DNA of 64,000 nt, from the NCBI RefSeq assembly GCF_004343605.1, contig NZ_POSF01000018.1:124001-188000 (forward strand), written 5' to 3'. A model generated the notes under the pieces. The model ran no database searches. It was not told the origin of the DNA and worked only from the letters and a program-made list of their open reading frames with translations. Shown here piece after piece: positions 26,788 to 36,177 of the stretch. Made by a program: the position numbers and the translations under genes. Numbering within the stretch: position 1 is the first letter of the stretch; every line of letters begins with the position of its first letter. The stretch is from Dehalobacter sp. 12DCB1 (GTDB taxonomy: Bacteria > Bacillota > Desulfitobacteriia > Desulfitobacteriales > Syntrophobotulaceae).

Positions 26788-27999
26788 TTACCCACGGATT
26801 CTGTCCAGGGTCTTTTTGGTTTCAAGTAGGAATCCGTCCGTACTGACAACCGTCTTTTCAGGAAGATCGGAAATCAGGGCCAGGTCTTTGGTCATAATTC
26901 CTGCTTCGATTGTCTGCAGGGAAGCGGCTTCCAACTGATCTGCAAACTCGATCAGATCTTTCAGTCCGTCGATCTCACCACGTTTTCTTAATGCTCCGGT
27001 CCAGGCAAATAGGGTGGCCATCGCATTGGTCGATGTTTCTTCGCCTTTGAGATGCTTGTAATAGTGACGGGTTACTGTCCCGTGAGCTGCCTCATATTCA
27101 TAGCAGCCATCGGGAGATACCAGAACCGATGTCATCATGGCCAGACTGCCGAAAGCTGTTGCAATCATATCAGACATTACGTCCCCGTCATAGTTTTTAC
27201 ATGCCCAGATATATCCGCCCTCGGAACGGATAACGCGGGCCACTGCATCGTCAATCAGCGTGTAGAAGTACTCAATATTCGCATCGGCAAATTTCTGCTT
27301 GTACTCCGCATCAAAGATTTCCTGGAAAATATCCTTGAAGGTATGATCGTACAGTTTGGAAATCGTGTCTTTGGTCGCGAACCATAGATCCTGCTTGACA
27401 TCAAGCGCATAGTTAAAGCAGGAACGCGCAAAACTCTCAATGGATTTGTCGACATTATGCATTCCCATAATGACGCCTTTGCCAGCAAAGTCAAAAATCG
27501 TTTGACGGTTCACTTCCCCAGTTTCACTGGTGAAAACGAGTTCCGCCTTTCCAGAGACCGGGACTTTGTATTCGACATTGCGGTAAACATCGCCATAAGC
27601 ATGACGGGCAATCGTGATCGGTTTCTTCCAGGCAGAGACCATTGGTGTGATGCCTTTCACAACAATTGGCGCCCGTAAAACCGTTCCATCCAAAATCGCT
27701 CGGATGGTGCCATTCGGACTCTTCCACATTTCTTTCAGATTGTACTCTTCAACCCTTTGGGCGTTCGGCGTAATGGTAGCGCACTTTACGGCAACGCCAT
27801 ATTTCTTGTTGGCCATAGCGGCATCGATCGTAACCTGGTCATTCGTCTGATCCCGGTATTCCAGGCCAAGATCGTAATACTCAGTTTTTAAATCGATATA
27901 GGGCAGAAGCAAGATCTCTTTAATGGATTTCCAGATGATTCTGGTCATCTCATCGCCATCCATCTCTACCAGTGGGACGTTCATTTGGATTTTCTGCAT
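26788..27999 (-). CDS. icd: NADP-dependent isocitrate dehydrogenase (eukaryotic-like type)
   Basis: 403 aa. Oxidises isocitrate to 2-oxoglutarate. Seen: [13 protein letters not shown] near the start, [60 protein letters not shown] and [13 protein letters not shown]. This is the dimeric subfamily II found in eukaryotes and some bacteria, not the E. coli type; its RxxH-type 2'-phosphate contacts point to NADP. 2-Oxoglutarate is a co-substrate of MenD. Transcribed alone with AGGAGG 5-6 bases before ATG. Confidence 0.95.
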   Translation of the reverse strand: MQKIQMNVPLVEMDGDEMTRIIWKSIKEILLLPYIDLKTEYYDLGLEYRDQTNDQVTIDAAMANKKYGVAVKCATITPNAQRVEEYNLKEMWKSPNGTIRAILDGTVLRAPIVVKGITPMVSAWKKPITIARHAYGDVYRNVEYKVPVSGKAELVFTSETGEVNRQTIFDFAGKGVIMGMHNVDKSIESFARSCFNYALDVKQDLWFATKDTISKLYDHTFKDIFQEIFDAEYKQKFADANIEYFYTLIDDAVARVIRSEGGYIWACKNYDGDVMSDMIATAFGSLAMMTSVLVSPDGCYEYEAAHGTVTRHYYKHLKGEETSTNAMATLFAWTGALRKRGEIDGLKDLIEFADQLEAASLQTIEAGIMTKDLALISDLPEKTVVSTDGFLLETKKTLDRIRG

Positions 28000-28143
28000 T
28001 TTGTCCTCCTTAATATATCTAAAAATGTCTAAAATCGAAAGCTTTTGTCAATGACATAATTTCGACTGCTATTATACTATAAAATATTGCATTGATATAC
28101 AAGCAAACACAAAGAATAATACAGAATTCATTTCTTCCATCTT

Positions 28144-29400
28144 CTATTGCTCTTGTCTTTCCGGCTCAATTCGGGTTTTATTTCCAAGCAGGAAAAATCC
28201 CTGAATAAACAGCAGCATACCGGTTACGATTAACATCCACTCAATTTTTATCACATCAGCTAAAGGACCAAATACCAGCATGCCAAGCGGCATCATGGAA
28301 CTGGATATCATGGACAGAACACCGAATACCCTTCCCAGGAAATCCCCTTCTACCTTTTCCTGCAGCAAAACCATTGCCGGGACATTGAAGATGGGCATGG
28401 CGACCCCGATCAGGAACATAAAAAGAAGATAAATCCAAAAAACCGGAACAACCCCAAGCGTGAAAGTACATACGCCAATCATTAGCGCTGCCAAGGTCAT
28501 CGTGTTAACCCGGTTTTTGAGGCCTCCCCACGATGCCATCCCGAGTCCGCCGATAACCATGCCAAGCGAAAATGCAACTTCAATTGCAGTCAGCCGCCAG
28601 ACATCATTACCAAAACTGCGTGTGACCTGTAGCGGAGTTAAAAACGCAGAAGGTGCTGCCAGGAAAAAGAAAACAGCTGTAAATAAAAAGAAAACTTTTA
28701 AAAACGGATGATTTAGGACATACTGCATCCCTCCACGTAGATCACCAAAATAACTGACGGTTTGTTTCTGCAAAGCTTTGGCATGGGCCTGCACCCGTAA
28801 GAATACAAATAATACCGTCACAGCAATGGCAGCTGTGACCACATCAATAAAAAAGATGGTTTCAATTGCAGCTATGACCAACAATGCTCCGCTGATCATC
28901 GGTGATATCAGCATAACCAGCGATTGAATACTGCCGTTGATGCCGTTAACTTTGGTCAGCTTATCCTGCGGAACGAGCTGAGGTAAAAATGCACCTACAG
29001 CTGGCGTCTGGACCGCCGTTCCAAACGCACGCAAGGCAGCCATCACAAATAGAAGCCAGACAGTTTTGTAGCCCATTAAAAAAAGAATGGCCAGAATAAG
29101 GGTAACTGATGCGATCAGCGTGTCTGACAGCATGATCAGGTTTTTTCGATTATAACGGTCAGCCCAGACTCCGGCAAACGGAGAAAGCAAAAAAGTCGGC
29201 AAAAATCCGCAGATAATATAAACCGTCATCATCACGCCAGACTGCGTGTTTAAAGTAATGTACCACATTATCGCGTACTGGACCAGCGATGTCCCAAAAA
29301 GCGAGAGCGTCTGGCTTGTAATAAACAAAATGGTGTCTTTCTTCCAGTTGGCCACGTTCGGTAGTTCCGACATACTTGACGTATTTTCAAGATCAGGCAT
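28144..29400 (-). CDS. MFS transporter, DHA3 (macrolide-efflux-like) type
   Basis: 418 aa with twelve predicted membrane helices. Seen: the motif A segment GVWADRYNRKNLIMLSD between helices 2 and 3 and a second, weaker copy GGLKNRVNTM between helices 8 and 9; no signal peptide. Known: DHA3 members are proton-driven exporters of drugs or other small molecules, such as MefA. Substrate unknown. Its start faces away from rsgA; the 273 bases between them hold the rsgA promoter and leader. Confidence 0.85.
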   Translation of the reverse strand: MPDLENTSSMSELPNVANWKKDTILFITSQTLSLFGTSLVQYAIMWYITLNTQSGVMMTVYIICGFLPTFLLSPFAGVWADRYNRKNLIMLSDTLIASVTLILAILFLMGYKTVWLLFVMAALRAFGTAVQTPAVGAFLPQLVPQDKLTKVNGINGSIQSLVMLISPMISGALLVIAAIETIFFIDVVTAAIAVTVLFVFLRVQAHAKALQKQTVSYFGDLRGGMQYVLNHPFLKVFFLFTAVFFFLAAPSAFLTPLQVTRSFGNDVWRLTAIEVAFSLGMVIGGLGMASWGGLKNRVNTMTLAALMIGVCTFTLGVVPVFWIYLLFMFLIGVAMPIFNVPAMVLLQEKVEGDFLGRVFGVLSMISSSMMPLGMLVFGPLADVIKIEWMLIVTGMLLFIQGFFLLGNKTRIEPERQEQ

Positions 29401-29471
29401 TACAGTGAGTTCTCCTATCTGTATGTATTTTTAACGCTTCTCACGTACTCCATACGCTGGTTAGGCAGCTA

Positions 29472-29517
29472 TGGTATAATTATACTGTATTTCATAATCA
29501 AATTTAAACTAAAGGAG
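29472..29517 (+). promoter_or_regulatory. Extended -10 promoter and ribosome site of the rsgA leader
   Basis: TGGTATAAT (29472-29480) is an extended -10 element with predicted start near 29487. AGGAG (29513-29517) lies 9 bases before the leader ATG. No good -35 is visible, as expected for an extended -10 promoter. Confidence 0.6.
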
Positions 29518-29526
29518 TATGTTTTT

Positions 29527-29589
29527 ATGATGATGTCCCGCAACGTTCACGAGCCCCTTGTCCTCTGCCGGGAGGGCAAACAGGTTTAA
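29527..29589 (+). CDS. 20-aa leader peptide upstream of rsgA
   Basis: A 20-codon frame beginning MMMSRNVHEPLVLCR with a strong AGGAG site. It stops (TAA, followed by a second TAA-like sequence) 12 bases before the left arm of a hairpin that sequesters the rsgA ribosome site. The good ribosome site, the short length and the position fit a regulatory leader peptide; it could also be a gene remnant. I know of no named peptide with this sequence. Confidence 0.45.
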   Translation: MMMSRNVHEPLVLCREGKQV

Positions 29590-29669
29590 TAACCTTGAAA
29601 CCCTCCAAAAGATTTTCCTGACCATTTTGTAGATTACCCATTCATAATTTGGATTAAAAATTTTGGAGG
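29571..29669 (+). promoter_or_regulatory. Alternative hairpins controlling the rsgA ribosome site
   Basis: Segment 2, CCTCCAAAA (29602-29610), is perfectly complementary over 9 bases to TTTTGGAGG (29661-29669), the rsgA ribosome site. Segment 1, GGAGGG (29571-29576) inside the leader frame, can pair with CCCTCC (29601-29606) and free the site. The two pairings exclude each other. Confidence 0.5.
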
Positions 29670-29673
29670 AATC

Positions 29674-30750
29674 ATGAATAAAAATCGATTAGCTGCCTAC
29701 GGGCTGCATGATTGTTTTGCGCAAGAAGCCACTTTATTTGAAGGTTTGTATTTGGCAAGAGTGATTGAACAGCACCGGGATTTCTATCAGGTCATCACTG
29801 AACGTGGTGAAATACTGGCTGAGGTATCCGGCAGATTTATGTACAACGCGATGAACACTGCAGATTTTCCGGCTGTCGGAGATTGGGTCATGATTGACCG
29901 CCTGGATGACCATTCCGGCAACGCGATCATTCACCAGGTGCTGCACCGCCAAAGTGCCTTTGAGCGAAAAGCCGCAGGCACATCCCTTGCGGTACAGATT
30001 GTCGCGGCCAATATTGATGTTGTGTTTATCTGCATGTCCCTGAACGATGATTTCAACCTGCGCCGGCTGGAACGCTATCTTGCCATTGCTTTTAACAGCA
30101 TGGCAACGCCTGTGATTGTTCTGACCAAGGCAGACCTCTGTGTTGATCTGGATAGGAAGCTGCAAATAATTGCAGACGTTAGTGCCGGCACAGATGTCGT
30201 GGTCTGTTCGATTATGACAGAAAATGGTTACCAGGATATTTTAGCCTATATTACCAAAGGTAAAACGGTCGCATTTATTGGTTCTTCCGGTGTCGGAAAA
30301 TCGACCTTGATTAACCGCCTGCTGGGCCGGGAATTATTAGCAACCCGGGAGGTTAGGGATGACGACAGAGGACGGCATACAACAACCAGCCGTCAGCTGC
30401 TGATGCTTCCGGATGGCGGCCTTGTGATTGACACGCCCGGCATGCGGGAGCTGCAAATTGAATCCGGTGATCTTTCCCAAGCCTTCGATGAAATCACTGA
30501 ACTTGCCCAAAAATGCAGATTTAAAGATTGTTCCCACTCCACGGAACCCGGATGCGCGGTACAAAAAGCAATTGAAACTGGGTTGCTTCGGCAGGACCGG
30601 CTAAACAGCTACCAGAAACTGCAGAGAGAACTTGATTACGATGGTCTGAATTTCCGTCAGCTGGAACAGGAGAAGATCAAAAAAATGTTTGGCAGCAAAG
30701 GCGAAATGAAACAGGCCATGCGTCGGGTCAAGAACAAAAAAGAAAGATAA
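29674..30750 (+). CDS. rsgA: Ribosome small-subunit-dependent GTPase A
   Basis: 358 aa. Late 30S assembly GTPase. Seen: an OB-fold N-terminal domain (about 30-110), a circularly permuted GTPase with G4 LTKADLC first, then the P-loop GSSGVGKSTLINRLLG, DTPGMREL, and a C-terminal zinc-binding region with CRFKDCSHSTEPGC. Known: activated by the 30S subunit; in Gram-positives it is also a (p)ppGpp target. The N-terminal domain is of the longer RsgA variety. The GGAGG site 4 bases before ATG is the one that can be masked by the leader hairpin. Confidence 0.94.
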   Translation: MNKNRLAAYGLHDCFAQEATLFEGLYLARVIEQHRDFYQVITERGEILAEVSGRFMYNAMNTADFPAVGDWVMIDRLDDHSGNAIIHQVLHRQSAFERKAAGTSLAVQIVAANIDVVFICMSLNDDFNLRRLERYLAIAFNSMATPVIVLTKADLCVDLDRKLQIIADVSAGTDVVVCSIMTENGYQDILAYITKGKTVAFIGSSGVGKSTLINRLLGRELLATREVRDDDRGRHTTTSRQLLMLPDGGLVIDTPGMRELQIESGDLSQAFDEITELAQKCRFKDCSHSTEPGCAVQKAIETGLLRQDRLNSYQKLQRELDYDGLNFRQLEQEKIKKMFGSKGEMKQAMRRVKNKKER

Positions 30751-30788
30751 TACGAGTACAAGTAGACTCAAACTGATTGGTTTCTCTG

Positions 30789-30830
30789 ATGCAGAACAAG
30801 CACCTTTGACAAAAGGCGCTTGTTCTGCAT
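30789..30830 (+). terminator. Long inverted repeat after rsgA
   Basis: ATGCAGAACAAGC (30789-30801) pairs with GCTTGTTCTGCAT (30818-30830), and CCTTT with AAAGG inside, leaving a 4-base loop. It lies 39 bases after the rsgA stop. No strict T-run follows. Confidence 0.65.
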
Positions 30831-30849
30831 TTGATATTTAACCAGCCGT

Positions 30850-31014
30850 TTACAGTGATCTTGATATATGCTCCAAAGTTACCCCAGCAGTAATTGTTTG
30901 CAGGGTGCTTGATTGGTAAAGCGTAGTCGGCAAGGCTACTGCTTCACTTGAAAGCGTTGCGACGAATAACATCATGGCGATAACAACAGATAATGCTTTT
31001 TAAAATTGAATCAT
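30850..31014 (-). pseudogene. Remnant N-terminus of an exported glycosidase-like protein
   Basis: On the minus strand an intact ribosome site (AGGAG) and ATG are followed after four codons by an in-frame TAA, then by a clear signal-peptide-like segment (ALSVVIAMMLFVATLSSEAVA) of which I quote the core VIAMMLFVATLSS, and by LPTTLYQSSTLQTITAGV and LEHISR before a stop. The last part resembles the start of exported phosphodiester-glycosidase (NAGPA-type) proteins of Clostridia. Only about 50 codons remain. Inferred: a decayed gene. The rest of the region between rsgA and fliB shows nothing else that I can support. Confidence 0.5.
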
Positions 31015-31268
31015 GATAATTTGTTTATCTCCTCTTTCCGTCTGAATTTCTGTCTATACACAGAAAAAATTTGGAGTTTCTTCCAAATTATTTCAAGTAT
31101 ACACCTCGTCCAACTGTTTATCTAGTTTTTTGGCGTAATTTTCTTCTCATTATCTGTATCATTCTTTGCTATATGTTGATGTTGTAGCAAATTGTTATGT
31201 GCAGTCTCAACCTGGAATATGACACATAGGATAATGGTATGAATATAAACCACGATGAGGTGTGTGCC

Positions 31269-32513
31269 ATGATCGAAGCAAAAAGAAATGTTTTGTCCCC
31301 TTCCTATCTGAAAACCTTCAGCTGTATTGCCTCAGCCTGTGAGAATTCCTGCTGCTTAGGATTTACCATCCGAATCGATTCGGAAACCTTCAGCAAATAC
31401 AAGGTGGAAGATGATCCCGTCATCCGCAAGTTATTTGAAGAAAATATTTATGTCATCCGCAGTTCGTCAGCAAAACAGGATTATATCACCATCAATCCGA
31501 CCGAAGATTATCGTTGTCCTTTTCTCACGGAAGAAAAATTGTGTTTCCTGCAATGCCGAAGAGGAGAAGAATACTTATCCGAGATTTGCGCTTCCTTTCC
31601 CTGTATCACCAATATTTTCAACGGTGTCCTGGAAAAATCAGCGACTCTAGCTTGTCCGGAAGCGGCACGTCTGGCTCTGCTGCAGCTTGAGGGAATGGAT
31701 TTAATCGAAGTTGAAGAACCCAATGATACCCGAAATTTTGTTTACAATTGTTTGAACACCAATGACAGGATATTCCAAAATAAACCTACAAAGTACCTAT
31801 CTGAACTTAGAGAATTCACTTGGCGTATCCTGAAAGATAGAAGATACCATTTAGATGACAGAGTTGTTTTTCTTGGGGCCTTTATGAAGGAGGTTGATCG
31901 GCTGGAAAAAGCGCCTGATGTTGATAGAATCCCAGATCTCATTTTGAGCTACACAGCTCTTTTTACGGATGCTTCAGCAATGCAGGATATAACAGCTATT
32001 TCTGTTTCTCAGGCCTCACGCATTTCCCTGTTTCTACCTCCTACGATCCGTGTGATTCTTCCCTCAATTGAATCAGACCGGTATCTACGTTGCTTCAGTA
32101 AATTTTTAGAAGGAATCCGTTTTTATGATTCAACAAGTTATGCCCAAGTTGGTAAATGCTATGAAGAAGCCTATCAAAGGTATTACTCCCCTTTTATGCT
32201 TGAACATGGTTATATCCTGGAAAACTACCTTTTAAATTACGTTTTTATGAAGCTGTTTCCTTATGACTTGAATGGGAATTCAGTTTATTACTGTTACTTG
32301 CTGTTGGCAGTCAATTATGCCTTGCTCAAAATGCAGCTCGTTGGAATATCTGCTTATCAGCAGGAATTGAACGCTGATACTGCCATCATGGTGATTCAAT
32401 CCTATACAAAAGCTGTCGAACATAAATACCCGATTCTTCATAACCTGATTCAAGTCCTCAAACAAAGCCATTTAGATTCTCTCGTCCATATCAAAGTTTT
32501 CGTGAAGGATTAA
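31269..32513 (+). CDS. fliB: Flagellin lysine-N-methylase
   Basis: 414 aa. Methylates lysine side chains of flagellin. Seen: a cysteine-rich N-terminal region typical of FliB, YLKTFSCIASACENSCC (C12-C22 area), then CPFLTEEKLCFLQ, CASFPCITN and ACPEAARLAL, which together probably hold an iron-sulfur cluster. The C-terminal half is helical and without motifs. Start set at the second ATG because GAGGTG lies 6 bases upstream and the N-terminus then reads MIEAKRNVLSPSYLK as in the family; an ATG at 31239 would add ten residues. No flagellar genes nearby. Confidence 0.85.
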   Translation: MIEAKRNVLSPSYLKTFSCIASACENSCCLGFTIRIDSETFSKYKVEDDPVIRKLFEENIYVIRSSSAKQDYITINPTEDYRCPFLTEEKLCFLQCRRGEEYLSEICASFPCITNIFNGVLEKSATLACPEAARLALLQLEGMDLIEVEEPNDTRNFVYNCLNTNDRIFQNKPTKYLSELREFTWRILKDRRYHLDDRVVFLGAFMKEVDRLEKAPDVDRIPDLILSYTALFTDASAMQDITAISVSQASRISLFLPPTIRVILPSIESDRYLRCFSKFLEGIRFYDSTSYAQVGKCYEEAYQRYYSPFMLEHGYILENYLLNYVFMKLFPYDLNGNSVYYCYLLLAVNYALLKMQLVGISAYQQELNADTAIMVIQSYTKAVEHKYPILHNLIQVLKQSHLDSLVHIKVFVKD

Positions 32514-32695
32514 AGGTATCAAGACTAGCAATGGAAATATCGGATACTATATTCAAATTTCAATTAGAACTGAAGCACAATGAAAAAAAATGATGCAACA
32601 AGAAAGCACCTTTCTCCATAGGAAAGATGCGCTTAAACATTCTATTTGTTGTTCACAGCTTTATCTAATGTTAATCAATATATATTAAAATCAAA

Positions 32696-33103
32696 TTACC
32701 TGAATTTCAGGATATCCCTTATCTCCGTAAGCAGGATTTCCTGTTTGGAAGGTTCAGGAGGTACTACTTCGGGAGCGGGCGGCTCTTCTTCTTTCTTTGT
32801 CCTGAATCTTATCAGCACTTTCAGCATAAAGAAGATGGCCAGTGAAATAATCAGAAAATCAACAATCGATTGAATGAATGCGCCATACCTGATCGCTGCT
32901 TCCGGTACACCGTCTGTAGCTTCCGTAATTACAATTTTCAGATTGGTGAAATTAATCCTTCCGAGCAAGAATCCGATAACCGGCATCAGTATATCATTAA
33001 CTAGAGACGTGACAATCTTCCCGAAGGCACCACCAATAATTACGGCTACCGCCAAATCGACAACGTTACCTTTCATGATGAACTGTTTGAATTCGTTAAC
33101 CAT
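32696..33103 (-). CDS. mscL: Large-conductance mechanosensitive channel
   Basis: 135 aa. Opens under membrane tension to release osmolytes. Seen: MVNEFKQFIMKGNVVDLAVA, the pore helix AVIIGGAFGKIVTSLVNDIL, a periplasmic loop, a second helix SIVDFLIISLAIFFMLKVL, and the C-terminal bundle KQEILLTEIRDIL. Start set at MVNEF with GAGGAG 7 bases upstream; the longer frame from 33154 has no such site and adds 17 unrelated residues. Monocistronic. Confidence 0.95.
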   Translation of the reverse strand: MVNEFKQFIMKGNVVDLAVAVIIGGAFGKIVTSLVNDILMPVIGFLLGRINFTNLKIVITEATDGVPEAAIRYGAFIQSIVDFLIISLAIFFMLKVLIRFRTKKEEEPPAPEVVPPEPSKQEILLTEIRDILKFR

Positions 33104-33193
33104 CGAACCACTCCTCTCTGTAACCATTATAATCAAACATACTGTCTTGCACAACGGTTCCTCACCGCTCTTTGCCAGCCAAAGAATATTATT

Positions 33194-35359
33194 TCAATAT
33201 TCTAACAAACGCTGAACTGTACTGATCAATTCGGTCAGATCAACAGAATATTGCAAATAGCTTACTTGCTGGTTCCCTCTGTACTGTATTGTTTCATCCG
33301 TTTCTTTAACCATTAATGACGGCTGCATTGACGTCACAAGCAGCAAGATCCTGGAATCAGGCCATTGTTTGCGGCATTCAGCAATTAATGCTGACGTCTT
33401 CGGGCCACCCTCCCCATCCGGTGATTCGGCAATAACGACTTTGGGATAAATTTCAAAGGAGCCCATTTCATCGGAGCCTTGTAGCGCCCTTTTTAGGCCT
33501 GAAATCGTTATTACTTTTACCCCAGTGCTCAAAAGGGCCTGCTCCAACGGATAATTAAACAAATTATCTTCCAGTGCAATCAGGACGTCAGTCTCACTGT
33601 TTTTTTGGTTTGCCGCCGGGGGGAAACTCATTGAAAAGACAGCGCCACCATCTTCTCTGTTAAAAGCCGTAATTTCACCGCCATGATTATGTACGATAGC
33701 CCGAACAATTGGAAGTCCGAGACCGGTTCCCCTTTCTTTCGTGGTAAAAAACGGACGGAATAAATTTTTAATGGCTTCCGGCGTTAATCCCGGCCCGTTA
33801 TCCATGACATCGATACAAACCTGATTGCCGCGTTCTTCCAACCAAATGATTACTCTGCCCCCGGCGTCTGCAGCCTGGACTGCATTTCGTACCAAATTTA
33901 GCATGACCTGCGTTAATTGGCCTGGATCAGCTGCCACCGGTGAAACCTTTCTTGTTTCCAAAATAATATCCGACTTTGTACCCATGGCTTCTCCTTGAAA
34001 CAATGGCATAAGTTCCTGGAGAAAAGCAACTGGGTCAATCGGTTCAGCTTCAATGTTGGATGGTTTTCCAAGTAATAAAAATTCATTTAATAAACGGGTG
34101 ACCCTGTCAAGTTCCCTCAAAACCAGGTCTTTATAATTGCGTGTCAGTTCAGGATCTTTCTTGCGGCCCATGAGCTGTAGAAGTCCGCTTGCCGCACTGA
34201 TTGGATTACGTAGCTCATGCGCCAGGACGCCCACCATCTTTGCAGTCGCCTCAAAACGTTCAGCCTGACGGGCACTCTCTTGCCAGCGGTAATAATCCGT
34301 CCGATCCTCAAGCAGCAGCAACCAGCCTCTGACTGTTGTTTCTTCCAGCAGCGGAGATACTTGCCAGTCAACGCGGCAAATGTCGGAATCACTGTACTTA
34401 GTCGGGAAAGAATCCATTTGTCCGCCAACAGGGATAATGGTATTGGAACGGATATAACCCAGCCACGGTCCCGGCCAATCAGCGATCGGGCTTCCGAGCA
34501 GGTCAACATTTGCACCATTCATCAATTGCTCTGCTTGTCTGTTGGCATAGATAATTCGATAATGACGGTCAATCATAACAACTGCACTGCCAACCGCACC
34601 CAAAAGTACATCCAGCTGTTTCTTGAGCAGTCGGCATAAACAAACCCCATCAAAAGCAATGATACATTCTTCTGCCATTAGAGGGAGCAGAAATTCCGCC
34701 CGACTGAAATCACGAGGCTGTAAAACGCCTAACTCTCCGTGTAAATTACCTTGCTTGATTTCAAAGACCATTGTTTCAAAAGAATATCTGTTTAAACGGG
34801 CAGCCTCTACCGCATGCTCATCACCTTTGATCATTAAGGCAGAGAATCCTGCGTCCGTATACTCCAGCCAGCTCCCCTCTGCATCAAGCAGGATAATCAG
34901 AGCATTTAAAATAAGCTCAAGCAATTGATCCTGAACGCTTTCTTCTCCGTGACAAAGCGATATTACAGTATGGTTCAATTTACGCAAAGCAGATAATTCA
35001 ACAGTTCGCATCTCTCCGCTAAATCCGGCCAGCGCATTCTGGAAGCTGCTGAGCATATCCGCAGCTAAACGCGCCCGATCAGTCACAGAAAAATTTGATT
35101 TTTCCTGCCGGCAGGAAGAGCACTCCACTGCATCCAGAAAGAAACCATCATTCAATGGCCAGCGAACAATTTGCCAGCTGAACGCTTCATATGTCTGATG
35201 ACAAATGGAGCAAGACTCAGGCCTTTTCGTTAATAACGTATCATTTTCAGATACAATCATCAATTCCAAATGCAAACCTGCTCCGATACATTGCAAAAAA
35301 ATGTTCCAGCGTTCCGACTTGAACATTTCGACTGCCTCAATCCACTCGGACACGGTCAT
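33194..35359 (-). CDS. Soluble PAS histidine kinase with N-terminal CxxC pairs and C-terminal receiver-like domain
   Basis: 721 aa, no membrane helix. Seen in order: two CxxC motifs (CSIC about residue 50 and CSSC about 80) suggesting a Zn or Fe-S site; a GAF-like middle region; a PAS domain from GAVGSAVVMIDRHYRIIYAN; HisKA with phospho-acceptor His in LAHELRNPISAASGLLQLMG; HATPase with NLVRNAVQAA, DNGPGLTP and TGLGLPIVRAIV; and a C-terminal CheY-like domain in which the expected phospho-Asp strand reads VVIAESPD. The start has AGGAGG 3-4 bases upstream. Divergent from the response regulator gene at 35545; probable partners. Confidence 0.87.
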   Translation of the reverse strand: MTVSEWIEAVEMFKSERWNIFLQCIGAGLHLELMIVSENDTLLTKRPESCSICHQTYEAFSWQIVRWPLNDGFFLDAVECSSCRQEKSNFSVTDRARLAADMLSSFQNALAGFSGEMRTVELSALRKLNHTVISLCHGEESVQDQLLELILNALIILLDAEGSWLEYTDAGFSALMIKGDEHAVEAARLNRYSFETMVFEIKQGNLHGELGVLQPRDFSRAEFLLPLMAEECIIAFDGVCLCRLLKKQLDVLLGAVGSAVVMIDRHYRIIYANRQAEQLMNGANVDLLGSPIADWPGPWLGYIRSNTIIPVGGQMDSFPTKYSDSDICRVDWQVSPLLEETTVRGWLLLLEDRTDYYRWQESARQAERFEATAKMVGVLAHELRNPISAASGLLQLMGRKKDPELTRNYKDLVLRELDRVTRLLNEFLLLGKPSNIEAEPIDPVAFLQELMPLFQGEAMGTKSDIILETRKVSPVAADPGQLTQVMLNLVRNAVQAADAGGRVIIWLEERGNQVCIDVMDNGPGLTPEAIKNLFRPFFTTKERGTGLGLPIVRAIVHNHGGEITAFNREDGGAVFSMSFPPAANQKNSETDVLIALEDNLFNYPLEQALLSTGVKVITISGLKRALQGSDEMGSFEIYPKVVIAESPDGEGGPKTSALIAECRKQWPDSRILLLVTSMQPSLMVKETDETIQYRGNQQVSYLQYSVDLTELISTVQRLLEY

Positions 35360-35544
35360 GGTCCTCCTTTGCCTATCCAATCTGTACATAAGCAAATTCG
35401 ACCAGAATTGATGATTTCCTTCCAGATATTACACTATTTTTTCCATGTAAGTCTGATTAAGGAAACACGACTCGACACTATTCGCTCTACCCCAGTGTTA
35501 TACTGAAAATAGTCCTAATCCATATTTAATTGGAGGATTGACAC

Positions 35545-35964
35545 ATGAATAAAATATTGGTCGTTGAAGATAACCCCGTTATTGGAATGGTTATTCAAAC
35601 CGTGTTAACCGATGAAGGGCATCAGGTTGAAGTGCGGAAAAGCGCCATGGAAGGTCTGTACCTGATGTACACCGGTTTTATTCCTGATTTAGTCCTTACT
35701 GATTTGATTATGAGAGAAATGGATGGCAGAGATCTTATCCAGAAAATGCGCAATGACAAAAGGCTTTGCAGTATTCCTGCAGTCATTATCACGGCTTCAA
35801 TCCCTAACGCAGAAAATTTACCTGATCAGGATCAATTCCAGGGTTTGCTAAGTAAGCCCTTTGACCTGGAAGATTTAGTCGAAACTGTTGACAAGCTGAT
35901 CAATCATCAGACACTTGTAACCAATAGTGCTGCACTTCAGACTTCGACACCGGTCGCAGTATAG
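35545..35964 (+). CDS. Single-domain response regulator (CheY-like)
   Basis: 139 aa. Seen: KILVVEDNPVIGMV with the acidic pair, the phospho-acceptor Asp in DLVLTDLIMREMDG (about residue 53), Thr/Ser in VIITASIP and Lys in LLSKPFDLED. There is no output domain; about 20 residues of linker follow. Known: such regulators act by protein-protein contact. It is divergently placed next to the histidine kinase, the likely donor. GGAGG site 9 bases before ATG. Confidence 0.9.
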   Translation: MNKILVVEDNPVIGMVIQTVLTDEGHQVEVRKSAMEGLYLMYTGFIPDLVLTDLIMREMDGRDLIQKMRNDKRLCSIPAVIITASIPNAENLPDQDQFQGLLSKPFDLEDLVETVDKLINHQTLVTNSAALQTSTPVAV

Positions 35965-36097
35965 TAACTGAATAAAAAAACTAATGAATTTAAATTGAGC
36001 TGAATAAATAAAGACTACACCTTTATTGACAGTACCAACCAAAACCTCCATAAATCCCAACCAGGTTCCATGATATTTTATTTATTGAAGCTATATG

Positions 36098-36133
36098 AAA
36101 AGGATGTAAAGAAAATTTCTTTGCATCCTTTTT
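36098..36133. terminator. Bidirectional terminator between response regulator and galU
   Basis: AAAAGGATGTAAAGAAA (36098-36114) pairs with TTTCTTTGCATCCTTTTT (36116-36133), one internal T-G pair. A-run on one side and T-run on the other let it work in both directions. It separates convergent genes. Confidence 0.8.
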
Positions 36134-36177
36134 AGGGCTTTTTATTGGCCTGAATCTTACTTCTTCTCCGTTGGCTC

